Positions 1 to 5,406 are shown, counted from the first letter of the stretch. The stretch is 5,406 nucleotides of DNA from Verrucomicrobiota bacterium (GCA_018969165.1 JAGWYX010000335.1:1-5406), one strand, 5' to 3'. Numbers and translations are program-made. The notes: generated from the sequence alone by a model not told the origin.

Positions 1-110
1 CGCGGCAGCGCCGTCCTACCGGGTTCATGGGCCATGAGCAGGTCCGAAAGGAACACGGCGCCTCCCGAACTTCGGTGGCGACTCTGCGAGGAAATCTCAG
101 CCCTAATTCC
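1..110. other. Structured intergenic segment, function unknown
   Basis: No convincing gene is seen here. The segment can fold extensively: GCGCCGT at 8-14 pairs perfectly with ACGGCGC at 55-61, enclosing TCATG/CATGA (25-29 with 33-37) and shorter helices CCT/AGG (15-17 with 49-51) and ACC/GGT (18-20 with 41-43). A competing stem, CGCC at 59-62 with GGCG at 77-80, reuses part of the first stem, and CCGA/TCGG (65-68 with 72-75) sits inside it. The stretch CAGGTCCGAAAGGAACA (39-55) resembles the SRP RNA domain IV hairpin but lacks a conserved G. No T-tract follows, so a simple intrinsic terminator is unlikely. It could be a small RNA, the 3' part of an RNA that begins outside the window, or remnants of a palindromic repeat. 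Strand is undetermined. Confidence 0.3.
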
Positions 111-138
111 TTGATTTCAAACCGCCAGAAAAGAATCG

Positions 139-159
139 GCAAATTTCTGAAAATTTTGC
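139..159. promoter_or_regulatory. A/T-rich imperfect dyad upstream of the nrdJ promoter
   Basis: GCAAA at 139-143 and TTTGC at 155-159 are perfect inverted arms around an A/T-rich centre whose inner bases pair partly. It directly abuts the proposed -35 element and is strongly A/T-rich in GC-rich surroundings. That position fits an UP element contacted by the RNA polymerase alpha subunit, and the dyad would also suit a dimeric regulator. It does not match the NrdR box consensus. Function is inferred from position only. Confidence 0.3.
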
Positions 160-187
160 TTGTCACCACAACCCGTAGTGCTACCGT
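160..187 (+). promoter_or_regulatory. Candidate sigma70-type promoter for nrdJ
   Basis: A -35-like TTGTCA (160-165) is followed by a 16-bp spacer and a -10-like TACCGT (182-187), which keeps the key T, A and final T. A TG at 179-180 gives an extended -10 (TGn), which could compensate for the weak hexamer. The -10 region also contains the small palindrome GTAGTGCTAC (175-184). Transcription would begin near 194, leaving a leader of about 160 nt before the nrdJ start codon. The call rests on sequence resemblance alone. Confidence 0.4.
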
Positions 188-299
188 CTTCAAGCTACCC
201 AACAAAATGGGGTGTCTGGCTCGCAGGACTGCGGCCGGTCGCCCCGGTTTGTGTCGGGTGGATTTGAGCGGTTCTTTCGACTAATTTTAACCAGTAACC

Positions 300-336
300 G
301 CGGACAATCGCCGGCCAACTCGACGACGTCGTCCGC
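300..336 (+). promoter_or_regulatory. Possible leader hairpin just upstream of the nrdJ RBS
   Basis: GCGGAC at 300-305 can pair with GTCCGC at 331-336. Inside the loop, overlapping the right arm, lies a perfect 12-bp palindrome GACGACGTCGTC (322-333) that would form an alternative, mutually exclusive hairpin. The structure ends five bases before the AAAGG ribosome-binding site, so it could affect translation initiation. It may also simply be GC-rich chance pairing. Confidence 0.25.
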
Positions 337-340
337 CAGT

Positions 341-345
341 AAAGG
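341..345 (+). promoter_or_regulatory. Ribosome-binding site of nrdJ
   Basis: AAAGG lies seven bases before the ATG at 353, a normal Shine-Dalgarno spacing. The upstream in-frame ATG at 212 has no such site, and its 47 extra residues do not resemble the family. This decides the start at 353. Confidence 0.55.
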
Positions 346-352
346 CACTCCC

Positions 353-3300
353 ATGATCGACGCACGTGATGAAATGATGTCGCCGCCCTCGTCCCAGTCG
401 CATCGGCGTTCGGCCGCCAAAGCGGGTCGGCGCGGGGGGGCCTCCGGTCCCGCCGCGACCGCGCGGACGCTGCCGATCCAACGCGTGTTCAGCGATCCGA
501 AGGTGAGCCCGTTCGACCAGGTCGAGTGGGAACGGCGCACGGCGGAGATCGCCGACGACGCCGGCAAGGTGATTTTCAAGCAGGAGAACGTCGAGGTGCC
601 CAAGACGTGGTCGTTGCTGGCGACCAAGGTGGTCGTTTCGAAATATTTCTACGGCGAGCAAAACACGCCCGAGCGCGAGACCTCGGTGCGCCAACTGATC
701 CACCGTGTCTGCCGGACGTTTGCGGATTGGGGGGTCAAGGACGGCTATTTCAGTAAGGCCGACGGCGAGGTGTTTTACGACGAGCTGGCGTGGCTGTGCC
801 TGAACCAGTACGGCGCGTTCAACTCGCCGGTGTGGTTCAACGTCGGGCTCTACCACCAGTACCGGGTCGGGAACAACTCGGCGCGCGGCAACTGGTATTA
901 CAACCGCAAGACCGGCGAGGCCGAGCGGGCCAAGACCCAATACGAATATCCGCAGGGCAGCGCCTGCTTCATCCAGAGCGTCGAGGATAACATGGAGGAC
1001 ATCATGCGCCTGGCCTACAGCGAGGCGATGCTGTTCAAATACGGGTCGGGCACGGGGACGGACCTGACGCCGATCCGGTCGAGCAAGGAAAAGCTCAGCG
1101 GCGGCGGCCGGCCGAGCGGGCCGATGTCGTTTCTGAAGGTTTATGACCAGGTGGCCAACGTGGTGAAGTCCGGCGGCAAGACGCGCCGGGCGGCGAAGAT
1201 GAACACGTTGCGCGACTGGCACGGGGACATCGAGGAGTTCATCGAAGCCAAGCAGAAGGAGGAGAAGAAGGCCTGGGCGCTGATCGAGCAGGGCTACGAC
1301 GGTTCCTACAACGGCGACGCCTACGGCAGCGTGATGTACCAGAACGAGAACCTGTCGGTGCGCGTCAGCGACGAGTTCATGCAGGCGGCGGTCGAGGGGC
1401 GCGAGTGGTGGACGCGGACGGTCACGACCGGCCAGCCGCTGCAGAAGAAGGACGCGCGCGCGCTGCTCTACAAGATTGCCGAGGGGACGCACGTCTGCGG
1501 CGACCCGGGCATGCAATATGACGGCACGATCCAGCGGTGGCACACGTGCCAGGGGACCGAGCCGATCCATTCGACCAATCCGTGCTCGGAATACGTCTTT
1601 CTGAACAACACGGCGTGCAACCTGGCGTCGTTGAACCTGATGAAGTTCAAGCGCGAGGACGGCGTCTTTGATGTCGAGCGGTTCAAGGCGGCGGTGCGGA
1701 TTTACATCACGGCGCAGGAGATTATTGTGGATAACGCGAGTTATCCGACCAAGACCATCGCGGAGAATTCGCACATTTACCGCACGTTGGGCCTGGGTTA
1801 CGCCAACCTCGGCTCGCTGATCATGAGCTACGGCTTGCCCTACGACTCGGATGAAGGCCGCGCCCTGGCCGGCGCGATCACGTCGATCATGACGGGGCAC
1901 GCCTACGAGCAATCGGCCGAGATCGCCAACGAGATGGGGCCATTCAAGGGCTACCGCGAGGCCCGGTGCGCGCACGTCTCCAAGCCGGCGGCCAAGGACA
2001 ACGTCGAGTCCATGCTCGGCGTCATCGGGCTCCATCGCAAGGCGGTCGAGGCGATTCAGCCGAGCCGCGAGTTCAATTATTTGAAGGAAGAAGCGCGGCA
2101 TTGCTGGGACCGGGCGCTGGAGCGCGGCCGGAAGACCGGTTACCGCAACGCCCAGGTCACCGTCCTGGCGCCGACCGGGACGATCGCGTTCCTGATGGAT
2201 TGCGACACGACGGGGGTCGAGCCGGACATTGCGCTGGTGAAATACAAGCTGCTGGCCGGGGGCGGCATGTTGAAGATCGTCAATCGCACGGTGCCGCAGG
2301 CCCTCGAACGACTGGGCTACAGCTCAAAGGACAGCGAGGCCATCGTGGCGCATGTCGGGAAATTCGACACGATCGAGGACGTCGAGGACGGCGGCCAAAC
2401 CGTTCGCAGCGGGCTGAAGCCCGAGCATCTGCCGGTGTTCGACTGCGCGTTCAAGGCGTATCGGGGCAAGCGGAGCATCAGCTACCTGGCGCATCTGAAG
2501 ATGATGGGCGCCGCCCAGCCGTTCATCAGCGGCGCCATCTCCAAAACGGTCAACCTGCCGAACGAATCCACCGTCGAGAACATCATGGACGCCTATATCC
2601 AGGCATGGAAGATGGGTCTGAAGTGCGTGGCGATTTACCGGGATGGCTCGAAACGCTCGCAGCCGCTCAGCACCAAGAAATCCAGCGACGGCAGCAGCGG
2701 GTCGGCGCCCGAAAGCGAGCGGATCAAACTGCTCGAGGCCGAGATGGCCAAGCTGCGCGAGGAGGCCGGCAAACCGCTGCGGCGGCGACTGCCGGAGACG
2801 CGCACCGCGGTCACGCACAAGTTCGACATCGCCGGCCACGAAGGTTACCTGACGGTGGGGTTGTTCGAGGACGGCCAGCCGGGCGAGCTATTCATCACCA
2901 TGGCCAAGGAAGGCTCGACCATCGGCGGGCTGATGGACAGCATCGGGACGCTAACGAGCATGGCGCTGCAATACGGCGTGCCGCTCGAAGCGCTGGCCAA
3001 GAAGTTCGCCCACCAGCGGTTTGAACCGTCGGGGTTCACCAAGAACCCCGAAATTCGCAACGCTTCGTCGATCACCGACTACGTCTTTCGGTGGATGGCC
3101 TTGCAATTCATCCCGGGCTACCGCGACGCCAACGTGCCCGGGCGCAACCAGCCGGAGCTGGCGATCCCCGGCCTGATCGAAGAGGTCAAAAAAAAAGTGA
3201 ACCGGCCGGTGCCCGAACTCCCGCTGTCGGATGACACGGAGTTCCCGAGCATCAAGTCGGCTTCGAGTCGGGGCGGTAATGGGCAGCACAGCCCCGCCGC

Positions 3301-3451
3301 GGCCGGCGAGCGCAGCGTGCAGAGTTTGAGCGACGCGATCGCGCACTTCCAGCAGGACGCGCCGACCTGTCCGAACTGCGGGCATGTGGCGGTGCGCAAC
3401 GGGGCGTGCTACAAGTGCCTGAACTGCGGCGAGAGCCTCGGCTGCTCGTAA
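353..3451 (+). CDS. nrdJ: Adenosylcobalamin-dependent ribonucleotide reductase (class II)
   Basis: This cytoplasmic enzyme of 1,032 residues reduces ribonucleotides to deoxyribonucleotides using a cobalamin-derived thiyl radical, and so needs no oxygen. Residues 1 to about 38 are a basic Ala/Gly/Arg-rich tail not typical of the family; no ATP-cone is evident. The family block RVFSDPKVSPFDQVEW follows, then the substrate-loop motif FNSPVWFN. The active site is complete: NPCSE gives Asn409, radical Cys411 and Glu413, and the reducing pair is Cys205 (SACFI) and Cys422 (TACNL), with the same Cys+2 and Cys+11 spacing as in Thermotoga NrdJ. PTGTI (607-611) is the substrate-phosphate loop; QPFISGAISKT (from 722) and YRDGSK (762-767) are further family blocks. 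A charged, probably helical linker (about 787-807) joins a TSCPD-type domain (about 810-920). The C-terminus carries Cys1006, 1009, 1019, 1022, 1025 and 1031, typical of the redox/zinc tail. An A9 run lies at 3188-3196. The gene stands alone and converges with the pseudopilin genes. Confidence 0.97.
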   Translation: MIDARDEMMSPPSSQSHRRSAAKAGRRGGASGPAATARTLPIQRVFSDPKVSPFDQVEWERRTAEIADDAGKVIFKQENVEVPKTWSLLATKVVVSKYFYGEQNTPERETSVRQLIHRVCRTFADWGVKDGYFSKADGEVFYDELAWLCLNQYGAFNSPVWFNVGLYHQYRVGNNSARGNWYYNRKTGEAERAKTQYEYPQGSACFIQSVEDNMEDIMRLAYSEAMLFKYGSGTGTDLTPIRSSKEKLSGGGRPSGPMSFLKVYDQVANVVKSGGKTRRAAKMNTLRDWHGDIEEFIEAKQKEEKKAWALIEQGYDGSYNGDAYGSVMYQNENLSVRVSDEFMQAAVEGREWWTRTVTTGQPLQKKDARALLYKIAEGTHVCGDPGMQYDGTIQRWHTCQGTEPIHSTNPCSEYVFLNNTACNLASLNLMKFKREDGVFDVERFKAAVRIYITAQEIIVDNASYPTKTIAENSHIYRTLGLGYANLGSLIMSYGLPYDSDEGRALAGAITSIMTGHAYEQSAEIANEMGPFKGYREARCAHVSKPAAKDNVESMLGVIGLHRKAVEAIQPSREFNYLKEEARHCWDRALERGRKTGYRNAQVTVLAPTGTIAFLMDCDTTGVEPDIALVKYKLLAGGGMLKIVNRTVPQALERLGYSSKDSEAIVAHVGKFDTIEDVEDGGQTVRSGLKPEHLPVFDCAFKAYRGKRSISYLAHLKMMGAAQPFISGAISKTVNLPNESTVENIMDAYIQAWKMGLKCVAIYRDGSKRSQPLSTKKSSDGSSGSAPESERIKLLEAEMAKLREEAGKPLRRRLPETRTAVTHKFDIAGHEGYLTVGLFEDGQPGELFITMAKEGSTIGGLMDSIGTLTSMALQYGVPLEALAKKFAHQRFEPSGFTKNPEIRNASSITDYVFRWMALQFIPGYRDANVPGRNQPELAIPGLIEEVKKKVNRPVPELPLSDDTEFPSIKSASSRGGNGQHSPAAAGERSVQSLSDAIAHFQQDAPTCPNCGHVAVRNGACYKCLNCGESLGCS

Positions 3452-3460
3452 ACAAACCGG

Positions 3461-3530
3461 GTAGCAGCGGACGTTAGTCCGCTCACTTCTCCCGCCGGTG
3501 CGGTCAGAGCCGACTCACGTCGGCTGCCAC
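3461..3530. repeat. Paired hairpin element between convergent genes
   Basis: Two perfect 7-bp hairpins with 4-nt loops lie side by side: AGCGGAC-GTTA-GTCCGCT (3466-3483) and AGCCGAC-TCAC-GTCGGCT (3508-3525). They differ by a G-C to C-G swap at the same stem position, so pairing is kept. Between them, CCGC/GCGG (3492-3495 with 3500-3503) forms a smaller hairpin. The outer flanks GTAGCAGC and GCTGCCAC are also near-complementary, so the whole unit can fold as one large dyad. It fills most of the 87-bp gap between nrdJ and the pseudopilin stop codon. It may act as a bidirectional terminator, although no T-tract follows either hairpin, or be a REP-like dispersed palindromic repeat. Confidence 0.6.
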
Positions 3531-3538
3531 TGGTCGGC

Positions 3539-4438
3539 TCAGTAATCGCCCTTTTCGCCGAAGATATTGTTTTTGTTGTTGCGGAAATCGCTGTAGGCCC
3601 AGGTCTCGACGTGGCCATCGACGAAGGTGACGTTGCCCTTGAGGTTGTGGCGGCAGGCCGGTTGTTTCATCGGGACATACTGCGTCCAGCCGTTGTAAAC
3701 GTCGGGCGGGAAGGTGACGATTTCGGTGGTGTAACCAGAAGCGGGGACGTGGTTCGGATCCCGGGGCACGCCGGTGTCGCCCATCAACCAGACCTGGGTG
3801 GGTAGGTGGATGGCGGTCAGTTTGAGGCTGCCCCAGGGGCCCTTGCCGTTGGCCTGCGTGAAGGCATAACAGATGATTGTGCTTTCGACCGGGCCGTAAC
3901 CCTCCCAGCGCGCGCCGAAAATGACCTCGATGTCCTTTTCGCGCACGGCCGGGCAGCGCCAGACCCCGTTGGAAATCGTATTGGCGGTCAGATACTTGCC
4001 TTTGGAGAGCGTCTGGAACCACCAATCGCCGCCGGGCTCGACGTTGTTGCCGAGCCAGGCCTTGGTATAGAGATCGGGCAGATGTTGGCCGTTGTCTTCG
4101 GCGTAGAGCAGGAAGGCCAGGCCGATCTGACGGCTGTTGCTGACGCAACGGATGGCTTGCCCCTTGGCCTTGGCTTTGGACAAGGCCGGCATCAACAGCC
4201 CCGCCAGGATCGCGATAATCGCGATCACGACCAACAGTTCGATCAGGGTGAAGGCTTCGGGAACGGGGCGGCTCCAACGGCGGGGCCGGCCCCGGCCAGC
4301 GCGGTCCGCCCACTGGACGCGGGCGGGACGTCTCAGCGAGACGTCCCCAACTGAACCGTGACAATTAGTGTCCTTGCGGGGAAAAACACCGACCGCGAAA
4401 GCGACGCCCAAATTTGACTGGATTCCAGCAGTTCTCAC
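3539..4438 (-). CDS. Prepilin-like protein with H-X9-DG motif (downstream copy)
   Basis: This is a type II pseudopilin-like protein of 299 residues from a GTG start. Residues 1-62 are a long leader rich in Arg and Pro. The prepilin signal follows: Ala62 then Phe63-TLIELLVVIAIIAILAGLL, with Glu67 at the +5 position, a membrane helix of about 20 residues, and the amphipathic continuation ending in RCVSNSRQIGLA. The rest should be extracytoplasmic. His264 and Asp274-Gly275 form the H-X9-DG motif seen in this prepilin-processing-associated family, followed by an Asn-rich tail ending EKGDY. The GTG overlaps the stop codon of the upstream gene (GTGA), suggesting coupled translation, but no clear Shine-Dalgarno is seen. 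Two palindromes lie in the leader, so residues 1 to about 60 may not be real protein; the only other in-frame common start before the signal is a TTG at 4411. Substrate and partners are unknown. Confidence 0.88.
   Translation of the reverse strand: MRTAGIQSNLGVAFAVGVFPRKDTNCHGSVGDVSLRRPARVQWADRAGRGRPRRWSRPVPEAFTLIELLVVIAIIAILAGLLMPALSKAKAKGQAIRCVSNSRQIGLAFLLYAEDNGQHLPDLYTKAWLGNNVEPGGDWWFQTLSKGKYLTANTISNGVWRCPAVREKDIEVIFGARWEGYGPVESTIICYAFTQANGKGPWGSLKLTAIHLPTQVWLMGDTGVPRDPNHVPASGYTTEIVTFPPDVYNGWTQYVPMKQPACRHNLKGNVTFVDGHVETWAYSDFRNNKNNIFGEKGDY
4281..4294. repeat. 14-bp perfect palindrome in pseudopilin leader
   Basis: CGGGGCCGGCCCCG is a perfect self-complementary 14-mer. It falls in the leader region of the downstream pseudopilin gene, about 30 bases before the prepilin signal in that gene's reading direction. 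Close by, GTCCGCCC (4304-4311) and GGGCGGGAC (4321-4329) are near-complementary, with one bulged base. With only G and C involved, chance is a real possibility. Confidence 0.35.
4325..4347. repeat. 10-bp perfect inverted repeat between the pseudopilin genes
   Basis: GGGACGTCTC (4325-4334) and GAGACGTCCC (4338-4347) are perfect inverted arms separated by AGC. A perfect 10-bp stem with a 3-nt loop is unlikely by chance and unlikely to reflect selection on protein sequence. It lies in the apparent N-terminal leader of the downstream pseudopilin, about 90 bases past the stop codon of the upstream one. It has the same long-stem, tiny-loop design as the hairpins at 3466-3525. It may be a dispersed repeat, or may affect expression of the downstream gene relative to the upstream one. 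Confidence 0.6.
4435..4438 (-). other. GTGA stop/start overlap of the two pseudopilin genes
   Basis: On the minus strand the TGA stop of the upstream gene (4437-4435) overlaps the GTG start assigned to the downstream gene (4438-4436). Such overlaps usually indicate co-transcription and translational coupling by a terminating ribosome. The call depends on the GTG being the true start, which the palindromes in the following leader make less certain. Confidence 0.45.
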
Positions 4439-5379
4439 GGTTCAAGGACTCGAGCGACCGTGGTCCGGTCGCGCAGCCAGAGGATGTCCGGATTGCCCGG
4501 CGAGGCATCGTCATGACGGTGGTAATTGGACAGGCGCGGATCGCGGGTGCGCGGATCCAGCCAGGCGCGGCTCTCCACGTGGCCATCGGCGAAGGTGTTG
4601 ACACCCGAGCCGTTGTGATAGGCGCCGGGGATGTGCAGAAAGCGCGTGGGAGCCACCGGGCTCATGTAAACCCCGAACCCAGGCCGGCAAATGCTGTTGG
4701 GATTGACCTCGATGAAGACCAACAGGTTGGCGGGACCTGGGTCGGCGATGTCGGTGGTCTTTTTGAAAACGACGAAGTGGCTGGCGTCCGGAGCGGTCTG
4801 GAAGGGGGCGCCGGTCCAGCCGACGTAACAATTCATGGCGTAACTGCGGACGCGGGGGTGGGCTTTGGTGGCCGAGGTGCCGGGCGTGCGGTCGGCAGGG
4901 CACTTGTAAATCTGGAACGTCTGCAGGTAGGGGGCGAAGAGGGACCAGCGGGGATTGGTCAACAAGGCCCAATTGGTTGCATCGGAGGGGATCGCCGCGA
5001 AGCTGCCGGCCACCCAGGCCGGGAGGCCGTCGTCGGACCCGTTGAGGACGACACGGTCCTGGTGATCGCCGGCGTAGGTCACCCAGGTCAGCGCCAGTTG
5101 TCGCAGGTTGTTCACGCACTGGATGCGGTAGGCCTCGCCTTTGGCCGCGGCCAGCGTGGGGAGCAGCAGGGCCGCCAGGATCCCAATGATGGCGATGACC
5201 ACCAGCAACTCGATCAGGGTGAAGGCGCGCGCCGGGCCGAGGTGGGGCTGCGGCAACGACACCAACGGTTGCCGGATCGGAGCAGCGGGATTGGACGCGG
5301 CCGCATCGAGGCGCCAGCCCCCGGTGGGGGGAGAACCAGCGAGGCGCGCCTCAGACCTCATGTCAACTTCGCCATTCAT
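4435..5379 (-). CDS. Prepilin-like protein with H-X9-DG motif (upstream copy)
   Basis: This is a type II pseudopilin-like protein of 314 residues. The ATG at 5379 is supported by a GGAGG nine bases upstream. Residues 1-52 form a long Ala/Pro/Arg-containing leader ending PARA; the signal Phe53-TLIELLVVIAIIGILAALLL follows with Glu57 at +5, giving one inner-membrane helix, then IQCVNNLRQLALTW. The C-terminal part is presumably extracytoplasmic. KCPADRTPG recalls the Cys-Pro motif common in these proteins. His255 and Asp265-Gly266 form the H-X9-DG motif; NPDILWLRDRTT near the end recalls tails I associate with verrucomicrobial relatives. The -1 residue before the cleavage site is Ala, not the usual Gly. 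The gene shares a 4-base overlap with the next pseudopilin gene and likely heads a two-gene operon. Its promoter is outside the window. The exact role (pseudopilus subunit, surface or secreted protein) cannot be told from sequence. Confidence 0.93.
   Translation of the reverse strand: MNGEVDMRSEARLAGSPPTGGWRLDAAASNPAAPIRQPLVSLPQPHLGPARAFTLIELLVVIAIIGILAALLLPTLAAAKGEAYRIQCVNNLRQLALTWVTYAGDHQDRVVLNGSDDGLPAWVAGSFAAIPSDATNWALLTNPRWSLFAPYLQTFQIYKCPADRTPGTSATKAHPRVRSYAMNCYVGWTGAPFQTAPDASHFVVFKKTTDIADPGPANLLVFIEVNPNSICRPGFGVYMSPVAPTRFLHIPGAYHNGSGVNTFADGHVESRAWLDPRTRDPRLSNYHRHDDASPGNPDILWLRDRTTVARVLEP
5318..5352. repeat. Two palindromes in the upstream pseudopilin leader
   Basis: CCCCC (5318-5322) can pair with GGGGG (5326-5330) across a GGT loop, and GAGGCGCGCCTC (5341-5352) is a perfect 12-bp palindrome. 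Both sit in codons for the non-conserved leader (around residues 10-21) of the upstream pseudopilin gene. They may be related to the other palindromes in the window, or be chance in GC-rich DNA. Confidence 0.35.
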
Positions 5380-5388
5380 CCTGCGAAT

Positions 5389-5393
5389 CCTCC
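5389..5393 (-). promoter_or_regulatory. Ribosome-binding site of the upstream pseudopilin gene
   Basis: GGAGG on the minus strand lies nine bases before the ATG at 5379. It is a strong Shine-Dalgarno match and favours this start over the in-frame ATG at 5361, which has no comparable site. Confidence 0.7.
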
Positions 5394-5406
5394 GCAGCCT
5401 CTGCCG

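Noticed and set aside
1..114. Open frame 1 ending at TGA 112-114, as the tail of an upstream gene or a 26-residue ORF from 34
   Set aside because: It is short, has no recognised motif and no RBS before the ATG at 34, and the hairpin content points to non-coding DNA. A truncated upstream gene cannot be fully excluded.
130..200. NrdR box
   Set aside because: No pair of 16-bp palindromes resembling the ACACTATATATAGTGT-type consensus is present.
27..284. Small plus-strand ORF of 85 codons
   Set aside because: It runs across the proposed promoter and A/T-rich region, has no RBS and no recognisable protein features.
188..352. Cobalamin riboswitch upstream of the B12-dependent enzyme
   Set aside because: No B12-box-like conserved core could be found in the leader by eye.
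287..2101. Long minus-strand open frame of about 600 codons opposite nrdJ
   Set aside because: It lies opposite the conserved nrdJ frame, is Arg/Leu/Ala-rich in the way GC-biased antisense frames are, and shows no recognisable motif.
1966..3024. Plus-strand frame of about 350 codons inside nrdJ
   Set aside because: It is fully inside nrdJ in another frame, and its Arg/Gly/His-rich translation is typical of an out-of-frame shadow.
3806..4354. Plus-strand frame of 182 codons opposite the downstream pseudopilin gene
   Set aside because: It is antisense to a recognised gene, with no RBS or known motif.
3504..4364. Minus-strand frame of 286 codons overlapping the downstream pseudopilin gene
   Set aside because: The pseudopilin frame carries the FTLIELL signal and the H-X9-DG motif; this frame is its Arg/Pro-rich shadow.

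Overview
The window is GC-rich bacterial DNA, most likely from the Verrucomicrobiota (Pedosphaera/Limisphaerales-like) or a close relative in the PVC group. This is an inference from three things seen together: prepilin-like proteins carrying the H-X9-DG motif (a family greatly expanded in Verrucomicrobiota, Planctomycetota and Lentisphaerota), a large class II ribonucleotide reductase with a C-terminal cysteine-rich tail, and intergenic DNA crowded with short GC-rich palindromes. No ribosomal or other phylogenetic marker is present, so the assignment stays tentative.

Layout. Positions 1-352 hold no convincing gene. The first ~110 bases are rich in potential RNA hairpins; a candidate promoter lies at 160-187 behind an A/T-rich dyad at 139-159; a leader with a possible hairpin (300-336) leads to a ribosome-binding site. 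Positions 353-3451 (+) are nrdJ, the adenosylcobalamin-dependent ribonucleotide reductase, complete and with all expected active-site residues. A short gap (3452-3538) between convergent genes is almost filled by two 7-bp hairpins of the same design. On the minus strand, 5379-4435 and 4438-3539 are two tandem prepilin-like genes, overlapping by four bases (GTGA) and read toward nrdJ.

Function. nrdJ supplies deoxyribonucleotides for DNA synthesis with or without oxygen, using vitamin B12 as radical source. The two minus-strand genes encode inner-membrane-anchored type II pseudopilin-like proteins that probably form one transcription unit; nothing in the window connects them functionally to nrdJ. 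No pilus or secretion machinery, mobile element, CRISPR array, tRNA or rRNA was seen.

The unexplained content lies outside conserved coding sequence: a set of palindromes (3461-3530, 4281-4294, 4325-4347, 5318-5352 and possibly a truncated one at position 1) that look like a dispersed hairpin-repeat family, some falling in the long non-conserved leaders of the pseudopilin genes. I found no clear evidence of a new multi-gene system.
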